Assembly: GCF_048771995.1 (NCBI RefSeq)
Contig: NC_133030.1
Coordinates: forward strand, 53,094,501 to 53,158,500
Direction of reading: 5' to 3'
DNA from: Taeniopygia guttata
Taxonomy: Eukaryota > Chordata > Aves > Passeriformes > Estrildidae
DNA length: 64,000 nucleotides
Of the stretch, positions 1-13,000 are shown in pieces. The first letter of the stretch is position 1. Each line of letters opens with the position of its first letter. The position numbers were made by a program, and so were the translations under genes. Under the pieces are notes generated by a model that saw only the letters and a list, made by a program, of their open reading frames with translations, was not told the origin of the DNA and ran no database searches.

Positions 1-3000
1 TTTAGAGTCCAGTGTTGGTGGTAGTGGCAAAAACATGGGTAATAAAGAAACTGCACTTACGACCAAGGGAATTTTCATCCATACATAAGTTAATCTGAAC
101 ACTGCAACTCTAGTCTGAGGTTATTAGAGGTAGAAAGAAAGTTGGGACATTTAATTGTAAAGTATGCGTTAGAATTTTGGCAGTATTTTTTCTTTTATAT
201 ATAAGCAGTTTTTGAACAGGACAATATACCGAAACTTGTATAGTTATAGTTAAATTAAATTCTGTATACAGTTAAATTAGTGTCTATTCTTTTTGGAAGG
301 AAATAAAATTAATTCAGTCTAGTTCTAATTGACCTTATATTTTTTCTTAAGCAGTATCTGTGATGGTGTTAGGCTTACACAGAAGTTTGCTTTCCTGTGT
401 TATAAAGTCATTCATTGAATTGCGAGGTATCAGTACTTCATCCTTGAACATACATTAGGGACTGAACTATGTTACTTTGAACATACATTTGAGTTTAAGC
501 TATGTTAAATATTGATTTGAGGACCAACTGGGACCTGTAACTGTTATTGCCTCTGGTTATATTGCATCTCATTACAGAGAGACATTTCCATCCAGGCCTT
601 AAATCAGTAGCACTCAATATACGCCTTAGTGCAGGTAGCAACACTCAGTAGCTTGAAAGGTCTTGCTTTGTAAGTACTTAATTCCATACTGGGTATGAAT
701 ATATACAAGCACTGAGCAGCTGCTATAACTTGTTTAAGCTTTTAGAGTATAATTGGCACACCTTGCTCTTAAAACATCCTGCTTAATTGATTCCAGAGTT
801 TTCCTCAAGGTTTTTCAGTGAAGAAATTACAGGATTTGAGAATAGCAGCAGAGTTGACTTTGAAACCACCATTCCCATCGTGCTGTTGAGTTCCTGCATT
901 GCACCACCAATTTGTGAGCAAGTTCAGGTAAGGGGAGAAGAAGATGAGGGGTGGTAGAAATGCGGGTTTAAAACTGGCAAAAAATTTCCATGCTTATTCA
1001 TTACACATGTTGTACTGCTCATTTGATTGTACATAGGCCTTGTTTTGTTCTGCTGCTGTCAGAATGAAAGGAGGCAAACTCAGACCAACTTTAAAGGTAG
1101 AACTGACCAGACTTTTCTCTGTCTATTTATGGTCTGTCAGCAAATGAAAAATGAACAACTTAATTATTTGTGGAGAGTGTTTCTTGAAAAGGTTACTGTA
1201 GGAGGACTGCAGGTTCAGATTTGAAATGCTAGGAGAATAAATCCTTAATGAAAGAGAATGCCAGCACCTCAGCTGAACCTGCACTGAATTTTAGTTATCT
1301 TCTGTTTGAAGAGGGTCACTGTGGAATTGAGGTAGTGCATTTTGACTTTCCCTGTAATGGCTGCAAGTTGTCAATCAACAAAGCCAAATACTAAACACAT
1401 CCTGACAACACTTTGTCAGCAATAATGTAGTTTTAAGGGCAGGTGGAGAGTCTTTCTCTCTAGTAATTCCACAGTGGGTAAAAAGCAAAAGATGCAGTAA
1501 TTACCAGAAACTGCAAAAGTAACGAGGCTTTAAAATGCTTGAAGAAAGTGAATCCCTTCCAAGTGTCATGGCTGTGATAATAACAAGTGATTCCATGTGC
1601 TCATCACATAGCTCACACGATATTTTGTCAGTATGCCTTGGAAATACTGGGGCTGGTTGATTTTTCTACTCAATTGATGCATAAATTTGAGGACAGTATG
1701 TGCTGAATATCATTCTTCCAAGTGTTTCCTTAATACCTTGAAGAAATAGAGAAAATCTGGATTTTTCATCAGGGCTGCTTGACAAATCTGTCTGAGAAGT
1801 CTTAGTCAAGTGGCAGCTGCTACTGGCATTGATTTGTCTATAATGTGTATCCATAATGATGGCATTTCAGAATAAGAAGTTTTTAATCTGTACAGCACCT
1901 TCTAAAATCTGTTATCATGGTGTGAGGAGAGGAGTAAAGCATGTTTGTGTCAGCAGTGAGCTTTACTGCACTCAAGTTCCCGGAGCACTTAAAGCTACTG
2001 AGGGGAACGTGGGGTGGATTTCAAAAGTGAATATTGGGTGTGAATTTTGCAGGCAGGAATACAAGTAAGAGTTGGCTTCCGTATGCTTGTTTCTGGCTGT
2101 GTAAATGGAATACTTTAAAATGCAGTACTTTCCTTGGGAAGAGTCCCAGGGCAAAAGAAGTGAAAGTGAAGTAGAGCAGAGGGAGTGCAACCCTGTTACT
2201 GAACACAAGCAGGAACATCTGCACAGTGGTGTGCAAAGGTAGACATCAACCAGAGCAGGACTGTATGTGCTTGTATTATGATATTCAATATTTAGTTTGA
2301 TAATATGAATTGGTCTAGTGTCAAGTTGCTAGAGTGTGATAATGGCTTTACAGCAATGCTGAAATGCCACCAGGGTGGCTACTGGTTTAATTTTGTAAGG
2401 TAATTGAATCAGTCATCCTTTTCTCAACTTGATTCTCTTTGCCTAAAGCAAACCAGCTTTTATGTATACTCTCAATGATCCTATATTATTAAGGCAGTTT
2501 AACTTAGGAATTTTTTTTCAATATTTTTCTCTGGAAATGTCTGGAAAGTGTTGAATTTCCTTTGAGGCAAGCACATCAGATTCCGTATAAGAGTTAATGT
2601 GAATTTTTCAGGTCCTGGTTTCCCCTACAGTGGCAGGAAAACACTGTTTTGCTGTAGGTGAATGAATAAGATTTGTTACAGCAACTGGGCTTTAGACAAT
2701 TCCCATTTTAGGGTTTTCCAAATCTTCTGTTACTTCTAAGAGAAAAGCTCTAAGCCTGGGTGCTGGTTGGGTACCACAGCCTCTGTTGTGTGTCCTGCTG
2801 TGGATGTGACACCCTCTTGTGAGCTGCTGTTCTCACCAGGTTCCTCTGTCTGCTGGGGGCTGTCCTCGGGAGCAAGCCTGAAGTTCTGTCCAAACTGCTG
2901 GTGAATTTTGGGAGGGTGAGAAAGGGATGGCAAGTCTGTGGCGTCTTTGCAGGACTTGTGGGCGCTCTCTTTGCCACCACTTTTTAAGAGACGTTGCAGG

Positions 3001-5852
3001 TTTAAGTGCGATTCCTCTAATAGCTCTGGTATCAGCTGGTGTGTGTCAGTGCTTTGTTTCAGTTCAGAAACTCCCGGGTAGCAGTTTGCCAGGAGATGGC
3101 AGTGAATTACCTCTCTGCATAGCGTGACCAGCAGAAAGAATGGCAGTGTCAGGGTGCCCCTGCCAGGTCAAGTGTGGGTCCTGTGGTGGTCAGTGCACCT
3201 TGGCACACTTGGAGCGTGCCAGTGTCAAAGAGCAAAATGCCCACACACCGCTCAGAAGAATAGGAAGTACAATTGTGTGCTGATTTCTGAGAGTCCTGAG
3301 TGTACTTGTGCATTCATTTAAAGCACCAGCAAGGCACTGTAAATAAAAATTGTTGAGTGTGACATGGGTCATATATACATATATCCATCAAATATTTATA
3401 TGAAGTAGAGAGTAATGTGGAAATCCAGTGATCAACGGTGTTAATGAATGTGCTTTCAGCTGTGAGTGGCTGTTTTGGTTAACTGCTGTACCTGTAAAAC
3501 ATCACTGCTTCTCTCCAGCAGAGGCATCCTAAAATGCCCAAGCTCTTCTGAGGCAGCTCGGGCCTTTGCTTCAGTCTGTTGCTGCTCATACAGTGTGCAA
3601 GGCCATTGCAGAGACTGCACGACAGGACCCATGTTTCATCAGGGTCCTGCATTGCTGCTCTTTAGGGGATCAGATATCTCAGGTAACTGGTTTTCCTCCC
3701 TGGAGCAAGCCCACAGAAAAGGTGTATTTCAAAAGAATGTGAATAACCAATATTTTTGAGAAAAATGATAGAGCATGTGAAGACTGTGGCATAATATGTA
3801 CTGCTTGTTAAACAGTGGCAAATCCATACACACAAAGTCTTGGTGACCAGATAGATCCTAATTTTCTTTGGCTAAAACTCATCTTGGGAACTGGTTGCAA
3901 GACAAATCTGTGGAAAACTGTAGGTTAGTGTTTTGATTTAAGGGCTCATAAAGTCAGGTGTCCTTCAGAGCTGCAAGGTGGACTTGCCAAGGACCTCACT
4001 GACCTTGCCCGTGCCAGTTTTGGCTTTCAAAGGTTTTGACTGCTTCAAACATGGGGCATCATGAAGCTTATGCTTTGACCTATTTTTCAACACGTGTTTT
4101 TTTCTTAGCAAAACAGAAAATATCTATTCTTTTGATATAGAATCCTTCAGTTTTCAGTCTTACCTGATGTTTTGACTGAACCTCCAACAGATTTATATGA
4201 ATCCACTGACTCCCATAGCTTCAAAGGGCATACAAATGTTTATGGTTTGAAAACGGATTGTAAGGAATAATAGTTCTGGGAGGTCTTTAGGTTTTCCTCT
4301 TGTGTTGGTTGATTGGTTTGCTTGTTTTTATTTTTCCCTCTTGCGTAGGCTAGGGACAGGGGATTTCATCTCAATTTTTTCCAGAGTGTGAAATGAAAAT
4401 GTGTCCAGTCTCTCTGTTTAGAATTGGCAGGAAAGCAGGTAACTGCCTGGATGAATTTAAGGGTAGAAGTAATTTTTACATTTACCTCCTTTAACTGCAG
4501 TTAAAGTTTGAACTTCATTACTGGCCTGTTTGAAAAGCACCTTTGATAGATTCTTCCTAATTGTGAAAATACCTTCCTAAGTGAAAATACCTCCGTGTAC
4601 AAGGACGAAGTTGTATGGCCTGGTTGATTGCAACACTGAAGTATTCCTAATCTACAATAAATCTCTGCTTAAGATAATAGATCAGATCCTAGAAGAAGAA
4701 TATTCTGTTTATTTTGTACCAACTTTAATCTGGCCAAGTCAAATTACTTGAGAACACTTCTTTCTATTCTGAGATATATGTAGGAAATGGTGCAGACCAT
4801 GTATTTTATTGATTGACACATGGATGTGGCTAAAATGGTACAAGTCTATTTTACTGTCAACAAAAAAATACAGTGTGCTTCTTTCAGTAAGAAAAAGTCA
4901 TAATAAATTATGATAGTGAATGATGACTAAGCAATTTGACTGTGTTAGTTGTTACACTGTATAGACCGTAAGAACATTTCATGAACATTAGCACTTGATG
5001 TTCTTCCATTTATATCAATCTGTAGGGCATTAGTGTACACTGCAGACCTTACCTTGATTTCAGTTTATTTATTGATGAATCTGTACAGATCAACATCACT
5101 TTCTAGGTCAACTCAGATAAAACCAGTAATAAACTATAAGTAGAAAAGCTTTTACTGTATCTCTTATGTATTATTGTATATATTATGTCCCTTTTTTCTG
5201 TTGATAACCACTTTTGCAATTAGTGAGAACAACACTAATACAAAAATTGCAAAACAGTTGCACTGGGAAGATGAAAATTGCTTATTTTTCTCTGCTTGTC
5301 TCCCCTGGACACACATAAATTCCTGAACTTGGAAAGCAACTGTTAGCTTCCCCTTGATATCAAAGGCTGTCTCCCTGAGGTTTGGCCCAGCAAGTTCTCT
5401 GCTTCCCTGATCTCTTGCTGTGCCTCCCAGAGTCCCTCCCTGGGATCCTTCATCTGTCTGCATGGATGTGGTGTTTGATAGGGAGTGTTGGCTTGGGTAA
5501 GCTTCTATTTTCTCTGCCTGTTTTTGTGGCAGAGGATAGATTTAACTGCACATTCTGCCAATCTAATGGTGTTTGGCACACTTCTGGGTTTTAAATTGAT
5601 CTTTAACTATCCATGGATTAAAAGTCGGGCTAACAGCAGCTAACATTAAAACTGTTAATACCTGTTGTCCAGCATAATAATAAATACATTTAATTTAAAA
5701 GAACAAACACCTTTTTTCTTTGCAAGGTCAATGTTTACATTTGTGTCTTAGTATTTTTCCCAGTATGCTGTCAGTGCTGCACCTACAATGGACAAGTTTT
5801 CATCCCTTGTATGTCTTGCTACCCCTTTACCTGAACTTTATGAAAAACTTTT
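1..5852. other. Intergenic region left of SLC25A29, no gene recognised
   Basis: I see AT-rich single-copy sequence with only short, unconvincing reading frames and no recognisable protein domain. By conserved vertebrate synteny YY1 should lie just left of this window on the plus strand, but none of its zinc-finger codons are visible, so this stretch is most likely downstream intergenic DNA, perhaps including a distal YY1 3' UTR. One exon-like segment at about 797-927 is discussed as a finding. Short A/T tracts and scattered AATAAA motifs occur but none can be tied to a transcript. Confidence 0.6.
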
Positions 5853-6127
5853 TCATAGAATCCTAGGTTTGGGTTGGAAGGAACCATAAAGATCATCTAA
5901 TTCCAACACCTCCTGTTATGGTCAGGGACACTTTTCACTAGACCAGGTTGTTCAGACCTCCATCCAGCCTGGCCTTGGACACTTTCAGGGGTGGGGCACC
6001 CACAGCTCCTCTGAGCAACCTGTGCCAGGACCTCAGTACCCTCACAGTGAAGAATTTCTTCCCAATAGCCAATCTCAACCTGCCCTCTTTCAGCTAAAGG
6101 CCTTTACCCCTTGTCCTATCACTGCAG
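5853..6127 (-). mobile_element. CR1 LINE fragment, 3' end
   Basis: Read on the minus strand this ends in the typical avian CR1 3' terminus. On the plus strand it begins with TCATAGAATCC, followed by the characteristic 'gggttggaaggaacc ... aagatcatct' segment and then the diagnostic stretch about a dominant 'cctggccttggacac' and 'ttcttcccaatagcc'. It is a 5'-truncated, non-coding copy of roughly 275 bp, the usual state of avian CR1. No target-site duplication is obvious, as is normal for CR1. Confidence 0.9.
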
Positions 6128-7029
6128 ATACGGAGAGAAAGACAAGGCTGAGAGGACAAAAAACTTGTCCTGTTACAGAGCTGATAAATAAATTTCACAC
6201 TAGTTGTTCTTTATACAGTAACTTAGTCAAGAAGTAGTATGCATGGGTACTTTTTTCCCCTCTTTTCCTAATAGGACATGTTTGTGGCTGTAACTTTTAA
6301 AAGTGGCATCACTCATCTAGTTTAAGAAAAAACAGGGCAGAGGGACTTGATAATGAGCTTCATTTTCAGTGATTTTTACCTTCTTAATCCCTTCAGTTAT
6401 TTGGGAATTGTTTGATAACAGTGTGGATGGAAATGAGGATCTGGGAAGGCAGGAGGTAGTTCTGTCTGAATTGGCTCACATCTCAAAAATATATCAGGAA
6501 AGAACTGTATCGTGATTTAAAAGGCTGGGGCTATTGTCTAGCTTGATTTAATACTTAGAAGTCACATGGATTTCAAGCAGGTGGCATCAGACTAGGATGA
6601 AAGCTGACTTTAGCCTCTTCTCAGGCTTGTTGAGTAGCATCCACTGTCTGCTACTGATTATTTAAGTTCCAGATGGATGAATTTCTGGAAAGAACGTTTT
6701 AGTAACCACTGCAAGTAGAACATTGTATAGCCTTTTTCCATTTTAATTATATTAGTCTTCTAAGGAGTCACTGTTTGCTTATTCCAGCTATTTGTTTCTG
6801 TTCCATAGTTCAGTGTTGAACATCGTTGTTGTTCCTGCAGAGAGAACAAAAGGTACTTGACTGGAACTGACCCTGGCCGTGGTCAGGTGGAGGGGTGGTG
6901 GCCTTGCTGCTTTCTGAGCCAGGAATGGACACTTGGCAGGGTTTGTGTCAGCCATGTGTGTCTGCCCTTTAAGAAGATCAATTAGTGGAGCCAGTACCTG
7001 AAATAACCCCTGAAGAAGAGGACATGAAC
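6128..7029. other. Intergenic spacer between two CR1 fragments
   Basis: Single-copy sequence with no gene, RNA or repeat that I recognise. The 90-residue minus-strand frame at 6,788-7,060 runs into the neighbouring CR1 and has no domain signature. Confidence 0.5.
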
Positions 7030-7350
7030 CTACTGGAGTGAGTCCAGAGGAAGGATACAAAAATGATCAGAGGGCTGGAGCGCCTCTCCTTTGAACAGGC
7101 TGAGAGAATTGGGCTGTTCAGCCTAGAGAGGAGAAGGCTCTGGGGCACCTTCCAGTACCTGAAGGGGATTTACTGGGAATGTGGAGAAGGACTTTTTACA
7201 AGGGTGTGGAGTTATAAGGGGCAACAGTTTCAAACTGAGAGTAGGTCGAGATGAGGTGTTAGGGACTGAGATTCTTTACTGGGAGAGTGGTGAGTTGCTG
7301 GAAGGTGTTGGCCAGAGAGGTCATGGACACCTGCTACTTGATTTGGATGT
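7030..7350 (+). mobile_element. CR1 LINE fragment, internal to near-3' part
   Basis: The plus strand carries the CR1 block beginning at 'ctggagtgagtccagaggaagg', then 'ctgttcagcctagagaggagaaggctc', 'agtacctgaagggg', 'ggactttttacaagg' and 'attctttactgggagagtggtgag'. It lacks the terminal ATTCTATG repeats, and its 3' part has drifted from the usual consensus, so it is an old, degraded copy in the opposite orientation to the CR1 at 5.9 kb. It is not coding. Confidence 0.88.
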
Positions 7351-7669
7351 GAACCTGCAGGGAGTCAAGCCTTGTCTTCCCTAGCTGTGCCTCAGTTCAG
7401 ATTAAACCAAATAAATGCAGAATAGGAAGTGTCTAACCATAGAGACAGCTCTTTGGCTTTAAAAGCAGGATTGTTCTTTCAGTAGAGGAAAGGTCAGTTT
7501 AAGGAACTGAGATCAGGCAACTTTCCTTCTTTGGTGGTGCTTAAGCCAGAGCAAGTCCTGCCCTTCCCAGTGGTGCACACCAGGCAGATACAGAGCAAGT
7601 TTTCCCTGGCAAAGACCAGAATCCCCAGCCTCATGCAAGCTTGAGTTAACACAAAGAAGCATCTGAGTA

Positions 7670-7735
7670 AAACATAAAAAAAAACAAAAACAAAAACTTC
7701 AAAGAACCAAAGGCAAAATTTTAAAAAAATTTATT
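7670..7735 (-). terminator. SLC25A29: Likely SLC25A29 polyadenylation site
   Basis: The minus strand has AATAAA (plus-strand TTTATT at 7,730-7,735), followed in the direction of transcription by a T/G-rich downstream element (plus strand 7,680-7,700, repeated CAAAAA). This is the first well-formed signal with a good downstream element after the stop codon at 9,307, giving a 3' UTR of about 1.6 kb. RNA evidence would be needed to exclude nearer alternative sites. Confidence 0.6.
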
Positions 7736-9306
7736 TCCTCAATATATACACAAGACTTGACATACTCCTGTACAAAGGTGTAAATGGTCTTTGCTGTGAT
7801 TTGTTGTGCATATGCAGCTTAGTAGACAGATTTAACATTCAATTTGAATCTCAGTGCAAGTAAGCACTAAAACATCCACCATACCTTCAAGGTATAAAAA
7901 GACATACCGATTTACAGGTTTCTCCAGCATATTTTGTTACAGTGCAAAATGCTATGAAATAGCATTCTATACTTCTTTAGAAAATTCATATATATTAAAC
8001 ACATATTGCACTTGTCCCAACCAAAAATGTAGCAAATTGTACTTACTGAACAAGTTGATATGTTTTAAAGCATTGCTCACATACATACAGTCCTTCTTTC
8101 TGGCTATTTGTGCCCAATATGTGTAGCTTTTAGCTCAAACCTTAAATAACTATTTGTAGCTCTTTGGCTAATTCAATTCTTCTTGAACAGACTGGTAAAA
8201 AAAAATTACAGCAGATTAATGAAACAAGAAAATTCTCTAAAACTAAAAAGTTTTCAGTATTCTTTCCAGTAGCACTGTAACTAAATACATGAAAATCAAT
8301 ATTGTTTAAATTCATAATGCAAGTGTATTGAACAGCAACAATTTCAGACACTTACACCCCTATTTTCTCGAAAGGTATGAAACTCCAGTCCTAAATATGT
8401 ACATATTTCTAAGCTACTTCAAGCTGCTAAGCTAATATTGCACCCACAAACATTTTGTGCAATACCACAGGCAGGACTTTGACTTCTGTACATCACTGGC
8501 TGCCATGGGGCATGTTGGGAGAAGTGGTGCAATGCTGCATTAACTTCAGAGAACAAAGTCCACAGGACTGAACTACTCAATGCAATCTGTGCACCCACCA
8601 AATGAGAAAGAGGTGAAGTGAGGGCAAATACCAGTCTCACTAGATTTGAGTTTCCCTAAATCCTTACAAGCCTTGAGATTTAAGGAACAAGTGCATTTGA
8701 GTGCAGTTGCAACTTTGTGCTTAAGATATTTATTCAAAGCTGAAAGGTCAGGGACTATCTTAGGTACAAATTTTTTTGTTTGCTTTTTACAAATCAGTAT
8801 GAACAAAGTTGCTACTACAACCATTGACATATAAAAGCAAAGGAGAACTAAACACATGTCTTTACAGTTCAGGGTTACCAGCAAAACGCCTCCACCATTA
8901 AAGTTCTTCCTCCTTCTTCACCTTAGAGGAGTACACTTACTCCTGTCACATACAAAATGAATATTTCTTCCATGAAAACATTTCTGCATTTAAGTCAACT
9001 CAGTCATTCAGAACCTGAGTGAAAGAAAATTCAATTTCTGGTGATAGAACACTCCAGAGCCTCTTCTGGAGCCACAGAACAGCAGCTTTCTAAAGGCAGG
9101 TCCCCCTCTTGAATATGACTGGATACAGAGTCCTGAATAAGGCAATATGCTGTTTATACAAGTAGTGAGATCAAATCCTAATGTGATACATTTAGGAATT
9201 CCTTATACAGATAGCATAAATCTACACTACCTGTGTGGATCAAGTGTTCATGTCTCACAAAACCCAACCAGCTGGGCTTTGGATGAGGAGAACAAAGAGA
9301 GAAGGT
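7715..9306 (-). other. SLC25A29: Probable SLC25A29 3' UTR
   Basis: This AT-rich stretch lies between the SLC25A29 stop codon and the best polyadenylation signal on the minus strand. It has no repeat and no convincing reading frame. It continues the terminal coding exon without any evident splice donor. The extent is inferred. Confidence 0.55.
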
Positions 9307-10050
9307 TCACAAACTGGAAGGCTGATGGATTACTGGACCTGGTTCACATTCAGGAATGTTGTCTTCTGATCTCATGTACATTAGGAACACAGTGACAGTA
9401 GCAAAGGTGGCTGCATTGACGGGAAAAGCACGGAGCAGCGTGGAGGTGAGACCTCTCGTGAACACCCTCCAGCCCTCCTCGTGGTAGCTCTTGCGGACGC
9501 AGTCCAGGATGCCGCTGTACTGCGTGACGCCGCCCACGCCGTCGGCCTGAAGCCGCGATTTGATCACATCCATGGGATAGGTGGAGAGCCACGACACGAT
9601 GCCCGACATCCCTCCAGAAAACAGCAGTTTGGGAATAACGTAACTGTCTTCAGCCTCACAGCCTAAATACCGAGTCATGCAGTCGTAGGTCAGGAAGTAA
9701 AAGCCAAAGCTCGGAGTTTCTCTTATGAGGGTAGAAACCATGCCCCTGTTGATACCCCTCAGCCCTTCCTTTTGATAGATTTTGATCAAACAGTCCAGAG
9801 AATTTTTGTAGTTCTTCGTTTTTAGTTTATATTCGCCTGTTCCTTGAAGCTGCATCCTTGTCTTTGCCAGCTCCATGGGACAGCAGATGACGCACTGGAT
9901 GGCCCCTGCTGCTGACCCTGCAAGGAACTGGTTCAGAGGAGTGTCTTTGCCCAGAGCACGGAGGGTGTTTCCTTGCACTCCGAACACCACCGCGTTAATG
10001 AACGTAAGTCCCATCATTGGTGACCCAATACCTTTATAGAGTCCAAAAGC
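9307..10050 (-). CDS. SLC25A29: SLC25A29 coding exon 4 (terminal)
   Basis: The acceptor is TTCCATTAG just above 10,050. The exon encodes residues 55-301 (AFGLYKGIGSPMMG... to ...VIHQPSSL) and the stop codon. It holds two of the three carrier repeats in one uninterrupted exon. An internal ATG at 10,017 opens a 236-residue frame, but the true start is in exon 1. Confidence 0.96.
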   Translation of the reverse strand, partial: AFGLYKGIGSPMMGLTFINAVVFGVQGNTLRALGKDTPLNQFLAGSAAGAIQCVICCPMELAKTRMQLQGTGEYKLKTKNYKNSLDCLIKIYQKEGLRGINRGMVSTLIRETPSFGFYFLTYDCMTRYLGCEAEDSYVIPKLLFSGGMSGIVSWLSTYPMDVIKSRLQADGVGGVTQYSGILDCVRKSYHEEGWRVFTRGLTSTLLRAFPVNAATFATVTVFLMYMRSEDNIPECEPGPVIHQPSSL

Positions 10051-13000
10051 CTAATGGAAGAAGGGAGGGAAAACCTTTTTTAGCAATGGTGTGGATAACC
10101 TCCTCAAAGTGCAGAACACAGAGCCTTTCTGGCTCTTTTTTAAGAGTGGCCATATCTTTTGTAATAAGAATTTAATCTCTGCCTAGGACACAAACATCTA
10201 AGCAATTTAGCAGTACAAAACTACAGTTGAACACATTCAGAAAATAATCTTACTCTACCCAGAGACAAGTTTTCTGGCAAATCTTGTAAATTTTATTTTT
10301 AAATAACTTACTTAAAGCCTGAAGCCAACTTTTTAGCAATGGTCCTAAAGTTTTAGCAGCAGCAAAACCATCTCACCAATTTCTTCACTCATTGCTTAGA
10401 CTTTCAGAAAACCAGTTATTTAAATAACTTCTTATTTTATTTAAAAAGTTAACCTCCAAATACCATATTCTGACTTAGTGATCTTCTTCCTGAAGTTTCT
10501 GGCTAAGTTCTGACTACAATATCTGCCCTACAGTGAGGGGAGGTTCAGAGAATGCTTTATCTCTTGATCTTCAACATTTCTCAGCTTTGTTACTAACAGC
10601 TTTCCCACCCTCCTGAGCTAAAATACACAAAGATTTTAAAAAAAAAATACTCAAAGCAATAATTTTGTACTTACAGATTCTTGCTTTATGATGGACTGAA
10701 AGCAATGGAAAGTCCCACGGTAGAGAGGTTTCTCTACGTTTTGAACTTGCAGACGAACCTATAAAAAGTTGTGTGAGATACCAATTTGTACATCAGGAAC
10801 AGCCTAAAGAATAAGCTACTGTCTTGTACCTATGTGGAGATTTTCTATAGCAATACATATGCAAGAGCACGGGCTGGACACTGGAATGCCAAATGTGGCA
10901 CAATTGTTTGAAAAATCTTGTGTAAGTGTTTTGAAATAAGTTTGGGGGTGAAAACATGAGGGGAAGAGGATCATTAACTTCTTGTAACTATTAGCAAACC
11001 AATAAGTGGAAGGGTACATTGACATCTAGAATTTCAAACAGATGCTTTCCAGTACACGCTACAATAGGTACTTTCTTTAGCTGCCAAGAATTCTTCTGTT
11101 CACACTAAGGAATGCCTTTGCAAACCTGAGACAATTTAATTTAAAAAATAATTTGCAAGTCAAGCGTGAGATTATGATAATTTTAAAGGGATGGAAACTT
11201 TCTATAATACCCATAGTGCTTCTAAATGCCAGATTTGGGCCCATTCACTGAGATCTGATTTTTTTTTTTTTCAGAGGGTAGCTGGGCAGTGACTCTTAGG
11301 ATGTCTGTCTTTACATAAGGAAAGCAGTAAAAAGCCACTCATCCTTTTAAATTTTAGTCTGGTTTAGTTTTTTAGCCTGCTGAATGTAAGCAATTGGTGA
11401 GGCTGTAGCTGCTTCAAACCTTTAAATGTTAGCAATCAATTAACTTTTCCAAAACTGAAACAGTATGTTCTGCTGGAGAGATAAATGCTGTTTTAGCTGA
11501 TGGTCTTAGGAGATCCCTTTTCTGGATGCTTTTTAACCTAAAATGAAAAATTTCAATTTTGTTTTTTCATGCTTATTTGCCCTCATCACACTTTAAAAAA
11601 GTCTCAGTTCTACCTAGCTCAGGCAAAGCTCTACACTTAGCAATTAATTTATTTCACTGGATTGATAAAGTTATAAATCTGTGTTTGATCTCCTGCATGG
11701 AGGGCTGCAATGATCTTCAGAAAAGAAGCTTCTCAACCATGTAATGCTGCTGCTGCAACTCCAGGGCAAAAAACTTCAGTCTCTTATTCTGAGCAAAAGA
11801 AAATTTACGTCCATCTGAAAGATTCTTGAACTTAATTTTTCTTCATGGTTGCCTAAAGTAATAAAAAACCACCACAGCAATGAAAGACCCGTCAAATGTG
11901 TGTCTAGAAATCAATTTATGGAGGTGGTTTGTCAGAATCCTATATTCAGGTTAGCTTTCTTCAAAGCAAAAAGAAATTGACAGTTTTAGTGTTTTTCCTA
12001 CATGTTATTTTATGCTTTGTAAATCAGAACTTTACATTTTAGTATGTACATTAGCGTATGCTAGCCATAGTGGGAGGCTGAAATCACCTTGGGTCTTGCA
12101 ACATCTCAGCATTTAAAAACAAGCTTACAGTATGATTCAAAGAAAATAAATCCTTTGTCACTTGAAGTGACTTTTGAGGGTAGACAGACTGTTAAAACTG
12201 TTAAAGAAGCAGGTCCACAAGCAAAGGCAAACCTTAACAAGCTGCCACAATTGCACAAAGGTTTTACTCCATTTAGAATTTACTGGTATTGTTTCAAACC
12301 TTGTCTGTGACTTCCACATGTAAGGGCTTTGGGGGATTTGCAGCTTAGCAACCTTACTTTATCTTTTCTGCTTGTGTTTAATAGTTTAGAATTAGCCATA
12401 TCTATGGGCTGAATTTCCTAGTGGCATACAGCTCCCTCTATTTTTGTCTAAATAATTTATAAAATATTAACCAATTAAGCTTTGTTGTTGGGTAGAATAT
12501 TTAGAGTACTGACTCCCCAGGCCTAAGAATGAAAATCCTCTTTCTCTTGAGCACAGTGCTGGTCACATAAGGGTACCCACATTAGCAAACTGCCATGTAT
12601 GGCAATGAGTGCACATAAAAATTGCATTTTCATGTGTGAATGCCACATTAAACAAGCTCCTTAGTGTGTAGAACTATAGGAAAGATGAATCATGTGCAAA
12701 GTTTATCCACCTGTTCCCCTCATTGCCCAATATTCTATCTTCCTTCTTATGGGAAAACACTACTGTGTAGGTTTTAGGTCCCCTAATAACAACCAGTAAT
12801 TTCACATCACTAAAGACTTGCATAAAGGCACTCAAGACTAAATAAAGAAACCCAACTGCATCCTTATAACAGTCCAAGCATTTAATAATGTGGGAAATCA
12901 GTGACTTCACAAGTTTTTGAGCAATGAAAACATCATCCAGGAATATGTAATGGATAAGACCTCAACAGCAGTGTGCCTGAGATTCAGTTTTAGAGGCACT

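Noticed and set aside
1-3360. YY1 3' UTR at the left edge
   Set aside because: Synteny makes it possible and AATAAA motifs are present, but I could not match the sequence to known YY1 3' UTR features, so it is not annotated as such.
9307-10017. A single-exon 236-codon carrier gene starting at 10,017
   Set aside because: The frame continues upstream to a good splice acceptor at 10,051-10,052 and joins three further exons that supply the missing first repeat; the internal ATG is not the start.
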